A stretch of DNA of 64,000 nt, from contig JALIGW010000013.1 in assembly GCA_023053685.1 (NCBI GenBank), forward strand, positions 13,046,001 through 13,110,000. The letters are read 5' to 3'. The stretch comes from Diadophis punctatus similis. Lineage: Eukaryota; Chordata; Lepidosauria; Squamata; Dipsadidae. Within the stretch, counting starts at the first letter, position 1. Every line of letters begins with the position of its first letter. The translations under genes and the position numbers were made by a program. Positions 1 through 10,850 of this stretch are shown here, in pieces. The notes beneath the pieces were generated by a model. It did no database searches. It saw only the letters and a list, made by a program, of their open reading frames with translations, and was not told where the DNA came from.

Positions 1-1204
1 TTATTAACAAACCATTGGTTCAGGAGCAGGGGTGGGTTCTACTTATCTTCCCTACCTGTTCGCATCGCATCGGAAGTGCGTAAATGACCCTCTGCGCAAA
101 TAACCCTCTGCGCATGCGCAGAGGGTTCTTTGCAAGCCGCTTGCAAGGAGCGGCCACTGGAGGACCGGTTTGGTGGTGTGGCCAGCCAGCCATCGCTGCC
201 AGTTCGGTGAGGGGGAGCAAATTTCCGCCACCGGTACGGGCAAACCAGTCCGAACCTGCAGCAACCCACCACTGTTCAGGAGTTTAGAGAATATTAAATC
301 TGCTGAATTTAAGATGAGATTAATTCTGTAAAATAGATATTTTCATGTTTGAAGCATACCTCAAAAACGTTCTAAAAGGATTAGTTGTCAGCTTCAATAC
401 GCTTGAAATGTAAAGAGGAGGGGGTGCACTAAAACATACTGTATAATATGGTCTTCCTATATTACTGTTCTTTGGAAATATATTTAAAAATCCACTGTGC
501 CTCGACATAGCTAAAATTATGAAATAATGGTTTGTTTAAATAACTATTAAATAAATAAGGACCTACGTGTTAATTTATTCAGTTTTATCTGTTCTGACAT
601 TGTAGATTATATCATAATTTCCCATTATGTCAAGACTAGATATCTCTATCTTCTACCTGGATATGGGCACAATAATGTTTCCAAATATATCCGGATAATT
701 TAATTTAATGTAAAACTCTTCCTGCATATTCAGTGAGACAAGGATGATTTTGGAGTGTCTGTTCTCCTCCAGAATAAGCAGATTTGTCTAACATCTACAT
801 GAATGTGTCTCGTGATCACTAGGTGATCAATTGATAACCTTATCAAGTAAACTCCAAACAATAGTCTAAGTCACACAGAATATCACTTATAAGCAGTAGT
901 TCCTATTTAACAAAAGTTAAACAAATTATCTGAGACTTCATAATATTTCCTCTTTCCACTCGGAAGGAAATATAGTGGTTTCCGCTGATACAAATGCCAA
1001 TGTTTATTACAACACAGCAACTTTTTATAAAATTAACTTCTTGGGATACATGTACAGATGTGATTATCCAGGCATTGACTGAAATATCCTCCATGCAGTT
1101 ACATTGATCTATAATATTTTCAAAAATAATAGGATCCAAGAACATTTCTATTTGAATTCTGACAGCCACCATAATCATAAAGACCATGGAAGAGACAATC
1201 TTAC
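1..1204 (-). other. RASA3 intron 4, first part
   Basis: The intron begins with gtaaga directly after exon 4. A hAT MITE lies at 27-274. The stretch 283-1204 shows no further recognisable feature, and exon 5 is not reached. Confidence 0.85.
27..274 (+). mobile_element. hAT-type MITE, GTGGGTT family, with 8-bp duplication
   Basis: The element starts CAGGGGTGGGTTC and ends CAACCCACCACTG (imperfect inverted ends). It is flanked on both sides by ttcaggag (19-26 and 275-282), the 8-bp target duplication expected of hAT transposons. The interior is GC-rich, with a CTCTGCGCATGCGCAGAG palindrome, and has no transposase. It is the same subfamily and orientation as the copy at 61466-61788. Confidence 0.85.
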
Positions 1205-1299
1205 CTGCACTTCTGAATCAGCATCAACATGTTGCAGTTGAAACCAAGTGTCTCGATTATGATATTTCTGCAAATCTTCCTTCAAAATTGCTACTTTTC
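1205..1299 (-). CDS. RASA3: RASA3 coding exon 4 (end of first C2 domain, residues 93-124)
   Basis: The 95-bp exon has acceptor tatttgcag|GAAAAGT and donor GTGCAG|gtaaga. It completes Gly93 and reads [20 protein letters not shown] then [11 protein letters not shown], ending on a codon boundary. This is the last strand of C2A (the WFQL motif) and the start of the linker to the second C2 domain. Known RASA3 continues with a lysine-valine-histidine stretch in the next exon. I looked for it between 1 and 1204 and did not find it, so exon 5 lies outside the window. Confidence 0.94.
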
Positions 1300-1986
1300 C
1301 TGCAAATAGATCAAATTAAATGCATTGTGATGAATATAAATATTGTTATATAAGAGCCTTCCTTACTTTGGGATATATAATATTACAACTGCAATTCCCT
1401 TAATTCCAAGCAAAAGTCCATGTTGGCTGGAAATTGCAAGAATTAAAATCCCAACATACTCTCAAGGTTCCAAATTGGGGAAGTTACAATATATATTTTA
1501 GGTAAAACAATCTGTAAAATGATTTTGTTTAAAAAATGATTTCTGCAGAGTAGAAAAGTACATGCTTAGATACTAACTGTTCAAGCAATGTTTAAAGAGC
1601 AATTATGAAATCAACGAAGTTTACTAATAATATTATACATCAAGTTCTTCATCTTGGAGAAAAGCTTATTAACATTAGTAGTTAGCTTTCTGAATCCAAA
1701 TATTTAATTTCTAACAAGGGTTCTTCAGCTGGGATTAGAGACCCCGGCTTTTATCTAGAATAATTGCATTGAAGTTTAACTGCACCTGAAAAACTTTCTA
1801 TGCAAAATGAAAGTTTCAAGCATGTTGAAAATTATTTCAAACTCTTGACCTAGTGTTAATTATATAAAAATGAACTTCGCCTTTTATAAGCTTTCTATAG
1901 ATTACTCATATGATCAGAAGACCCAAATCATCTAAGAAATTTTATCAAGTACTCAGAAAAAGGTTTGTTTGACAAGTGGTCAAACT

Positions 1987-2099
1987 TGGGGGCAATATAA
2001 ATAAATATACATTGCTTACTGGTGTAAACCGCTTAGAGAATGCTTGCACTGTGAGGCGGTATATAAATCTCACAAAATAAATAAATAATAAATAAATAA
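1987..2099 (+). mobile_element. tRNA-derived SINE, 3' part only
   Basis: This is the 3' body and tail of the SINE seen complete at 7881-8118. The shared parts are the GGGGGCAATAT block, GTAAACCGCTTAGAGA, a GAGGCGGTATATAAATCTCA stretch and an AATAAATA tail. The tRNA-like head is missing, so this copy is truncated. Confidence 0.7.
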
Positions 2100-3203
2100 G
2101 TTTGTCAGGGGCACATTATTCCAGTTGCTTACAATGCTCTGGATTTTCTCTCAGCCTGAAAGCTACTTTTGTCAATTAATAAACTCTCTGAAAACAGTAT
2201 GGGAAGGGAGATTGCAATAACAAAAGCAAACTGGAAGATCTGAGAGGCTGCCTTGCACAGCTTTCACACAATGTGATTATTAATACTACGACAAAAAGTA
2301 AATTGTAAATCCTAGTCAATTGCATATTTTCCCATTGGGCAATGTTCTTGCCATACATAGTAATATTTTGTTGATCGAAGGACGTAGCTTCACTCTATGC
2401 AAACATTTCACTTAAGAATTTCTCATGACTGAATTCTGGATTTATATTTGCTACATAAATGAAAGCTTTGGCTTCTCATCTGTCCTCCTAGTTTGTAAAT
2501 TAGGCCAGAAATAATTGTGCATCTGTCACATGAAGGGCACTCGGTATAAGACTCTTTTATTCTTTCAGATAAGTGCTAAACGATCAGATGATGTAGCATG
2601 TTTCCTGTTTTTAACTGAAGGTCACAGAGGCTGAACTGTTCGTTGCACGGCTGCTAAGAATTCTGTTGTTAATCTATTTTCTAAGTTCCCAGCATTTGGC
2701 CTAAAGCATTTTCAAAGCCCTCTTTTAAATATCCCATAGTTAAATCAACCCAGTCTCCTAGAAGTTGGCTTCAACTCCTGATACATTCATGGACAGGGTC
2801 ACACAGTTTATTGGCCACTGTACAACTTCCAAGATGTTTTTCATCGTCTCAATCTAGCCTACACTCATGGTACTCTCCGGAAGCTTCTCATCCAAGTATC
2901 ATCCAGGCTGAACCCCGTTTAGCTTCTGAGCACCAACCAGTTCAGACAGGCAAGGTCTAAACAGTCCATTAAATTTTCTTTTGAATGCTTTTATCATATT
3001 AAAAAGGAACCATTTCAATAATTTCCTAAATAGTGCCCTGAAGGTAATAAATCTCTCTTCCCTGTCGATTTTGCTTGTCAGAATGTCACATGACAGTACA
3101 TATCATATTATTTTATATAACAGGCTTAGCAAAGCCCTAAACATAAAAGCACTGAAGTCAATTCATATTAAATACATTAAATTACTTCGGAGATGATGTA
3201 TTA

Positions 3204-3584
3204 TAGGTAATCCTCGACTTATAGTCATCCGTTTAGTCATCAGTTCAAGTTACATTAGCACTGAAAAAAGTGACTTATGACCGTTTTTCACTTACGGCCG
3301 TTCCCTGTGTCACGTGATCAAAATTCAGACCCTTGGCAACTGGTATGTATTTAAGACAGTTGCAGTATCCTGGAGTCATGGAATCACCTTTGTGATCTTC
3401 TGACAAGCAAACCCAATAGGGAAGCCAGATTTACTTAACAACCGTGTTACTAACTTAATAACTAAAGTGATTCACTTCATAACTGTGTAGCAAGAAAGGT
3501 CATAACGTGGGGCAAAACTTACTTAACAACTGTTTTGCTTAGCAACCAAAATGTTGGGGTCAATTGTAAGTGGAAGACTACCTT
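3204..3584. mobile_element. TA-flanked MITE (probably Tc1/mariner, Tigger-like)
   Basis: The ends are inverted: TAGGTAATCCTCGACTTA on the left, and GACTACCTT on the right preceded by TAAGTGGAA. A TA lies on each side. The interior consists of short decayed ACTTAACAAC and GTCATAA motifs and has no ORF. Two relatives occur at 32889-33288 and around 35574-36330. The Tigger assignment is an inference from the TA duplication and the end sequence. Confidence 0.65.
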
Positions 3585-4001
3585 TATATTGGTAACTGTG
3601 TGGATCCTAATTAGACGTCTAGGCTGATTTAAAACTTATTATTATGGTTAATTGCACAGTCAGCCAGATGTTTTGACTAGATTTGGCATTTTTATCCATC
3701 CATCAAGTCCTTGCCAAAGGCCTGCGATGGGCAGATCTTGTTGTTGGATGGTATTAAAGGTACTGTATCATCGCAGGGTGTAAGCTGTTCCAAGTAAAGC
3801 TGCCTTTTGCAATTGACTATGGGGATTTGGGAGGCGGCAGTTCAACTTACTTTCTCTGATAGTTATGTCTCTCCACTGAAAACAACTAATAGATTTTTGT
3901 TTGGCTTAGTGTGAGCTATCTTCCCTACCTATACATTCTTTGGATCCAACTAAAGACACCCCAAAGTACAGATGGACAGTTTTGAATCCAAATTACAAAA
4001 A

Positions 4002-4004
4002 GAT

Positions 4005-4035
<31 letters not shown>
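4002..4035 (+). repeat. (ATTT)n microsatellite
   Basis: About eight uninterrupted ATTT units. No LINE or SINE body is recognisable next to it. Confidence 0.9.
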
Positions 4036-4899
4036 GCTATTGTGAATTCACAGGTGCCTCCTTTGTTGCATTTGGATACTGTTATATTTTCCATGCTCTG
4101 CACAAAAGGGCATTTACTCTGGTATAAATGGATAACCTGCCTTCAACAGTTGTAACACAGAGATATAATAATATGCCTTATCAAGATTGTTGTTCCAGCG
4201 GTTCAAACACTGAAGTTGTGTCTGTGGCATGTGTATACCTAAATTGCCTGCTGTTTATTGAATCATTTGTCGGCAAACTCTGCCAATTAACTCAGTCTCT
4301 GTTAGATGAATTTGTTGAAACACAGAGGAAGGTCAAGAGATATTTAGCTATATAAATGGGCATAAGCAGCACCCTAAAAGTTTGGGATTCTATTTATTAT
4401 CATATCCTGTCACATAGAGTGCTGGTCTCAGGCTGGCAGACAATTTTCAATCCATCCATTCATCCTGGATGATAGTGCCTTATATGGAAGGAAAACATAT
4501 AGGTATATGGGCAAAATGTTTCTCTTTTTGGATGTCACACATCCAAGAAATAGTAATAAGCACTATCTGGGATTGCCATGGTGACTAACTTTGCATTATG
4601 CAAGCCTGTTACATCAAAACAAAAATAGAGACAGAGGGAGAAGAAATGGGCAGCTTCGTGTCAATCAAACAGCCCAGAACAGCCGTGGATCCTAGAACAA
4701 TTTCAACCCTTAATAAATATATAGACAGAGAAGACAGCCTTACATTTCACAGATAACGAGGAAAAACCCTTTGGAAAGTTTTTGTAACGAAGTCCGGTAA
4801 CACAACTTTGCAATACAAACATATAAAATTGAATGTGCGTGATAAAAAATTATGACCCAGGAAGCAGCTTTTTGTTTCCTCTCTGTTTTTTTTTTCTTT

Positions 4900-5002
4900 T
4901 GGACACATACTGTTCTTTTCTTGTTATACTGTTTTGTTTGTAATGCACACTGCCCAGAATCTTTATGGGATCTGGCAGTCTTATAAATTTGACAAATACA
5001 TT
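4900..5002 (+). mobile_element. Old L2-type LINE 3' tail
   Basis: The stretch CTGCCCAGAATCTTTATGGG followed by CTTATAAATTTGACAAATA matches the reptile L2-type 3' end, which normally reads GCCCAGAGTC...GCGGCATATAAATTTGATAAATA. The copy is strongly diverged and its 5' limit is unclear. Confidence 0.45.
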
Positions 5003-6014
5003 CTCCACTCAAGCGTTTCTTTGGTTTCTTTCTGAATCTCAATATGTAAATACGTATATCCTAGTGTTGCCATTTGTTAGATTATCCCATACAACTAAAC
5101 TTTTTAAGATTAAAAAGCACTTTGATATTAAACATTTACATTTAACCAGAGAAGAATACAAGATAGCCAAGTGTTATCTAATAGGTCTCTGGATTTTTTC
5201 TAGCTCCAGAAGTGAAAGTATAGTATGGCATCCACAGTAAAGTGACCTAATTGTATGAACGTTGCCACTACATCCTGGTCTCCTAACTTATACACAGGTA
5301 TGTACACTGCAGCATTTGCATGTTTTCAGCTTTTGAAGTACATAGTTTGAGGAAATCAAGTATGAGTTGCTGCCCTAAGAACACCCATGGAAATATGAGA
5401 AATATGCAGCAGATACTTGACTATCCTTCAGTAGTCCAGTTAGGATGAGACCAATGTTCAATCCCACCAAGAAAAAAGACTGAGGCTAAATTGTATATTA
5501 TGCTTTCTCACCTTAACAAAAACCTATTTCTTTATACCTATGTGCTATCTTGGCAGATTTGCAGAAGCCAATAAAAACATAACATGTTCTGAATTGTAAG
5601 GTTCAGGAAATTAGAGAAAGAACTGCATTCCAGACCATTCGACTGTACAGGGATATTTTAAATGAAAGCTCTCTTTGCCTCATTTCCATACCCACTTTTT
5701 TTTCCATTTGCCTGAACTTTGCTCAATGTTTTCCTTATTGCTACAATGCTTTGAGAATCCCTATCAGCACCTCTGCTGAAGAAGGAAATATCCCAATCCT
5801 TTGGGGGTTTTTTTTGCTTCCAAAACGTCCACTTGGCCCACTCGTTTTGTTTTCTGCTTGCCTGCCTCCTTTTGTAATTGTGATTTAATTTCATCTGTCT
5901 GTCCCAGAAATGTATATAAATCATCTTTGGACTTTGGGCTATTTCTCAACCACTCAAATTTAATATTTTACACACTTTGCACTTGCAATCTGAGAACCAA
6001 AGACCCCCAAGGCA

Positions 6015-6015
6015 C

Positions 6016-6103
<88 letters not shown>

Positions 6104-6162
6104 GGGAGGGAGGGAGGGAGGGAGGGAGGAAGGAAGGAAGGAAGGAAGGAAAGAAGGAAGGG
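6015..6162 (+). repeat. Purine-only compound microsatellite (GAAA)n-(GGGA)n-(GGAA)n
   Basis: The plus strand is all purine for about 148 bases: GAAA units to about 6102, GGGA units to about 6129, then GGAA units with one slip to 6162. It lies in RASA3 intron 3, so the nascent transcript (minus strand) carries the pyrimidine strand. Long ORFs across it are repeat artefacts. Confidence 0.97.
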
Positions 6163-6659
6163 CAACATTTTCAAAACTTTGTTTCTTCATATGTTCAAAA
6201 CATCACCAAAACAGAATTTAACCTGCAATTCAATTGAAATATTCAAACTAAAACTAAACCAAAGTTTAAATGAATGCATCCATTCAGCAATAATCAAGAT
6301 TGATGAATCTCTTTATCTATTAGTTCACAGCATGTTCAGATTAATTGCTTTATTTTTTTCAAAACAGAGGTACTTTTAGCTTATTTTATCTTACTTAGAA
6401 ATACAGCTTGTACAATTTTTATTTCAAAGGAATTTTATCCTCTTTATTGTTACTGTACATAGTTATTTAAGAACATAACCATAACTCAACCATGATGAAC
6501 AGTATGTTGAAATGTTTATGCTACATTTAAAAGGAAACAATACATGATTTTTTAAAAATTCAGTACTGTTGTTGACAAATGTGTGAACATACAGAGCTTC
6601 TCCAGCTAGCTAGAGAGAATAATTAAGATTGAAAATTGAACTAACATAGAAACACATAC

Positions 6660-6763
6660 CAATGATTGAATCCCTGCGGAAAACATCTCTATCGAAAATG
6701 TAAAATGACAGATGTCGAAAACTCCGTGGAATTTCACAGTAAAAGTCTTCTCCATAAAAAGGG
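6660..6763 (-). CDS. RASA3: RASA3 coding exon 3 (first C2 domain, residues 58-93)
   Basis: The 104-bp exon has acceptor tttacatag|CCC and donor ATTG|gtatgtg. It completes Cys58 and reads [20 protein letters not shown] then [14 protein letters not shown], ending on the first base of Gly93. This is the conserved second half of the C2A beta sandwich, where the D-x-D of the FDRD loop corresponds to the usual C2 membrane/calcium-loop position. The sequence is essentially identical to vertebrate RASA3, which shows strong constraint against an otherwise decayed intronic background. Confidence 0.95.
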
Positions 6764-7880
6764 CTATGTAAAACAAAAATAAAACACTTTAGTACAATTG
6801 TTAGAAGCTGGAAATCGTCTACTGTCAACTTTCCCATTAAAGCTTTTACCTGGGACCTTCAATTTACCTACTTCTGTTGTCAATCGTGCCACTTAACTGC
6901 AATATAGACTGCCACTGCTTAAAGCTACCAAACTTATGTGGCTTCAAAACATAACATATCACATCTTCCAAACTGCTTTGGAAGTTGGATCTTTTCTTTA
7001 TATAGCTTGACTCTTGAAAATGGAAGTCCAAAACTGCCTTTTCAATGGTGAATAAAATTAAGCATACAGCCTTATTTTTGCAGTGTTGCAAAACCTAAAA
7101 GAACATTATATTGCAGTATCATTTAATATATTCATAATTAAAGTATTATTCCGGACAACAGGTCTTGCATTTTTCTAGAAAAAGGAAATGCATATATACA
7201 AATTAAGATAATTTGGCAATTCTCACATTTCAGACTATGTATATATACTGACCTAGATACATCAAACTTCTTTTCCTTTGTTATGGAATAAATTGCCATA
7301 AAATAATTATAAGTACCACCCATTTTATGCACACATTCTTTTCAACATAATTGTTCAAGACTATCCCATTGTTCAATAAACAGTCCAAGTGTCATAAAAA
7401 ATAGACAGTAGTCGGCAAGTTATATGTATTCCATGTACAAGCAATTGGAATGTTATTAGAAACATCTTAAAATAATAGCTGCATATTCTTTTATTTTTTC
7501 CCCACACTCTCTTTTTTAATTCTCTTGTGAGGGTAGGACATGGCTTCCAGCTGCCAAGATAACACCTCTCCTACTTTCTCTTGGCAATCTATGGGCACAG
7601 CTGAAATCACTACCCTGCAAGCAACAGCCTTTCTTCTATCCTGCTAAACGCATTAGGACTCTAGCTCTCAATTAGTATGGACAACCAGAGGCTCCACATT
7701 CAGAAGGCTGATATTTCTATTGCACAGAATATTTATTCTAAGGGTACTTAAAAGTGCACCTACAAATGATGTCTTTCATCCCCAGATAATCATTTCAGGG
7801 TTTATATTTAAAATGAGCAAGAAAATCTGTATAGAATAGAATTCAATGGAGAACATAGCTGGAAAAGTACGATTTGAAAT

Positions 7881-8118
7881 ATTTATGTATTTATTTGTGA
7901 GATTTATATACCGCCTCACAGTGCAAGCACTCTCTAAGCGGTTTACACCATTAAGCAATGTATATATTTACATTGCCCCCAACAATCTGGGTCCTCATTT
8001 TATCTACCTTGGAAGGATGGAAGGCTGAGTCAACCTTGAGCCGGTGAGATTTGAACCGCTGACCTGCGGATCACAGTGGCCTGCAGTACTGCCTCTAACC
8101 GCTGCGCCACCTCGGCTC
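7881..8118 (-). mobile_element. tRNA-derived SINE, essentially full length
   Basis: Read on the minus strand it begins GAGCCGAGGTGGCGCAGCGG, which contains an A-box-like TGGCGCAGCGG. A B-box-like GGTTCAAATCT follows, then the body GGCTCAAGGTTGACTCAGCC, GTAAACCGCTTAGAGAG and a TATAAATCTCACAAATAAATA tail. The tRNA-like head would provide an internal Pol III promoter. The same family occurs at 1987-2099, 52397-52629 and 56971-57194. Confidence 0.85.
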
Positions 8119-8609
8119 ATTATAATAATAATAATAATATCAGTTCTCAGTACAAGATTTCATGCTTGAACATATTCAGAATACTGAACCAACTATTTCA
8201 TTTGTATTTGCTATCTGATCTGACTAACTGGAACTATGTCGCTCATTTGGTGGGTGTCTTTCCCCAACTAGGAATTAATATTATTCAGCACAAGGCCAAA
8301 AAATAATTTTATAATTCAGAAGAGCTGTTGAACAATTTCTTCTCTTCCAGACTACTTAAAGTGCTATTCTTTCCTACAGAATGCAAGTTAATACTGTAGC
8401 CTAGACCTTTAATGGGCTTATCTATAACTATGATTTTCCTAATTAGCAATGAAGCTCAAAATAAGGAAAAATTAATTTCAATCAATTTGTTCCATGTTGG
8501 AAGACAGAAAGCCCAAAGGGAAAAAATCCTACACAATTGTTGGGAGTGCCTATTTTTTAAAAAGTCTTATTTTTACAGAATTCCTGAAAGAGTACATATG
8601 GGAAGGCTG

Positions 8610-8920
8610 CAGAGGTGGGTTCCTGCCGGTACGCTCTTACCTGTTGGTTGCCGCAGAACTGAAGAAGCCGGTGGCGTTCGCAGTGCGGGGCTTCCCCCGC
8701 CCGCTTTCCCCGCCCGCCTAGACGCCGCCATTTGCATTCTTTTGCCCTCTGTGCATGCGCAAAGCGTTCTGCTTGCGCAGAGGGCAAAAGAAAGCAAATG
8801 GCGGCGTCCAGGCAGGCGGGGGAAAGCGGGCGGGGGAAGCCCCGCGCCGTGAATGCCGCCGGCTTCTTTGGCTCTGCGGCGACCAACAGGTAAGAGCGTA
8901 CCAGCAGGAACCCACCTCTG
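8610..8920. mobile_element. Foldback hAT MITE with about 150-bp inverted arms
   Basis: The ends CAGAGGTGGGTTCCTGC and GCAGGAACCCACCTCTG are exact inverted repeats, and complementarity continues almost to the centre near 8765. Inner parts include TTTTGCCCTCTG/CAGAGGGCAAAA and GCCGCCATTTGC/GCAAATGGCGGC. The flanks gaaggctg (8602-8609) and gaaggttg (8921-8928) are an 8-bp duplication with one mismatch. It belongs to the GTGGGTT end family. There is no transposase, and the ORFs inside it are palindrome artefacts. Confidence 0.85.
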
Positions 8921-9582
8921 GAAGGTTGTGACATTCCCACCAATACATAGCAATCACATAGGCAACAAAGTCATGTTATCCAGTGATTTCAGAACAACTT
9001 CTAGAAGCGGCACTTCCTATTTCTACTTGTCTAAAGAAAAATAATGCTAGAAGAATGCAGCCAAATGGACACTGGGAAGACCTTCAAGAACAATATATTC
9101 TTTGTAAGAGAAAGCTGACCCTCAGTGTGTCTTTCTCAGTGCGTCTTTCTAAAACAAGTACCTCTTGAACTATCAAATTATTATAACATTATTTTAGAGC
9201 AGTACAGACCACGGATCTTAAATATCAAAACAAACACCTACAGATGCAAACAGAAAATATTTAAAGCTAGTTTCAAAGAAAGAGAAATATTTAGATAAGG
9301 AATTGAATGAAAACATGCAAAAAAATAAAACCAAAATTTAGAACCATACCAGGGCTTTTTTTTAAAAAAGCCTTTGGAGCCTACTAAAAGCTGAGCAAAG
9401 AGGGAATTGATCTGCTTTCTTTATGTAGAGAATTCATAACAAGAAGTTTTACACAGAATAAACCCACCACGTTTACTTTTTCCATGATAATGGAACCTAT
9501 AAAAGAACCTTTGAATGTCACAAATTACACATAAATGTATGTGTGATAAATATAAGAAAATTCATGTTTTGAGATTTACTAC

Positions 9583-10850
9583 AAGTTTCAGCCAGGCCCG
9601 TATTGTCGAGAGCTAACTGGTCCCCTGAGGGCCCCGGAATAATCTGGAGGCTAGATGGGGTACTGGAGGTGGCTATGTTCCCTTGTGGAGCCGGAGTAAC
9701 GAAAACCTGGTTGTCTGCCTGCACACAGAGTTTCTGCAGCGCCCGGTCCCTCTGTTGTTCGTCCCTCTCAGCGACCTTGGACCGCTTGGTGGCCTCGTGG
9801 GATCCCTTAGATCACAAAGGCGACCCCTGCCGATCCTCCCTGGGCTTGAAACGGGCCGATTTTCATTGCCTCTTGCCGTGTGTCTGCTGCCCGGAGGTTG
9901 AGGCCATGGCGTCCGCCATTTTGGGAGGTCCCCGCCTGACAGCTGAGAGAACAAAATGGCCACCTACAGATCATTAACTTTTGGTGGGCTGATGGGGAGC
10001 GACTGTTGCTGCCGACCTAGGGCAAGCCCTTTGGCGGTCGAGGCACAGGGCAGCGAAATGGGAAATAATCCCTCAGGATGCTTATCTCTTTTGTCTCTGG
10101 CTGCGATAATGGCAATGGCTGTCAAATTTAAATGCCAATGACTCTATTAGCGGAGGGAGGAAGTGTAGTTGCGTGATCGCTAGGGTCCTGTGATCTATCC
10201 CCCCCGGCAGCCACAGAACAGGTGTGGAATTTGCAGCTAAGTGGTGTAAAACAGAGCAATCCGAACTTTTGTGGCCTTGTTGCATGAGCGTGAAAGCTCC
10301 TACGATGGCGCTGGGCTAAGAAAGTTCATCACAGCCCTCTTCAAGCGCCCCGGACCCTCTCAACCGGCTGACAGATTGCTAGGAGAAATGAGCGTGACAG
10401 CTCCTTATGGCCACCACCGTGTTGCCCTGGAGATCGGGCTGCTGCCCTGCTAATCAGTGCATCAGATGCTTATCACAGCTCAAGGCTCCCGTGGCAGTTC
10501 AGGCAAAAATGTCAGCGCTCCAAATGCCACGCGAGGCACGGCAACCGCTGCCACAGCTAGAGCCGAAACTCAATGCCAGTGCTCTCCCCGTGACTCTCAG
10601 ATGTTGTTTGGATCGCAGGGAAGGTCACTCACGGTAAGTGGAATGAAATGCGAACTTCCTGAAATTTTAGAAGGTGAAGCTAGCAAATAGATGCGGAGAT
10701 AATTTAGCCACGTCTGTCCTCTCTGAGGACTGAGTCGAAGCTGGGAATAATGGCGAATGGAGCATCACAGAAAAGTTGACAGACTCAGTCTTCACTCTGA
10801 TCAGATGAGGACAACCCATTCTGAATGCTAGCTCCACCCACCATGGAGAA
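9583..10850 (-). mobile_element. 5' fragment of a DIRS-type retrotransposon (terminal repeat, leader, decayed gag-like frame)
   Basis: The right end, about 10775-10850, aligns with the 5' terminus of the DIRS element at 26088-28330. Shared blocks are GACAGACTCAGTC, ACCCATTC-TG-ATGCTA, CTCCACC and the final TGGAGAA. To its left is a GC-rich block atypical of the intron. On the minus strand it contains a broken reading frame starting MASTSGQQTHGKRQ, and later ATKRSKVAERDEQQRDRALQ and QVFVTPAPQGNIATSSTPSS. I infer this to be a DIRS gag-like product, with at least one stop and one frameshift. The fragment ends abruptly near 9583, with no RT, recombinase or second terminal repeat. Confidence 0.6.

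Larger units (their letters stand above)
1300..6659 (-). other. RASA3 intron 3 (about 5.4 kb)
   Basis: The intron is bounded by gtatgtg after exon 3 and tatttgcag before exon 4. It holds a SINE 3' end, a TA-flanked MITE, an ATTT tract, an L2-type tail and a purine microsatellite. The stretches 1300-1986, 2100-3201, 3587-4001, 4036-4899 and 5003-6014 hold nothing I can identify. Confidence 0.9.

Noticed and set aside
903..1187. 94-codon minus ORF next to exon 4 as exon 5 of RASA3
   Set aside because: Its translation does not resemble the RASA3 second C2 domain and it has no matching splice sites. It is intron 4 sequence.
5801..6379. 192-codon open frame rich in KERKKE
   Set aside because: It is a translation of the GAAA/GGGA microsatellite with random flanks. 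The reverse strand gives an equally long serine/phenylalanine/leucine frame.
9603..10690. Plus-strand ORFs in a GC-rich block as possible exons
   Set aside because: The block adjoins a DIRS terminus and reads better on the minus strand as a decayed gag-like frame. No splice-supported host protein was recognised.
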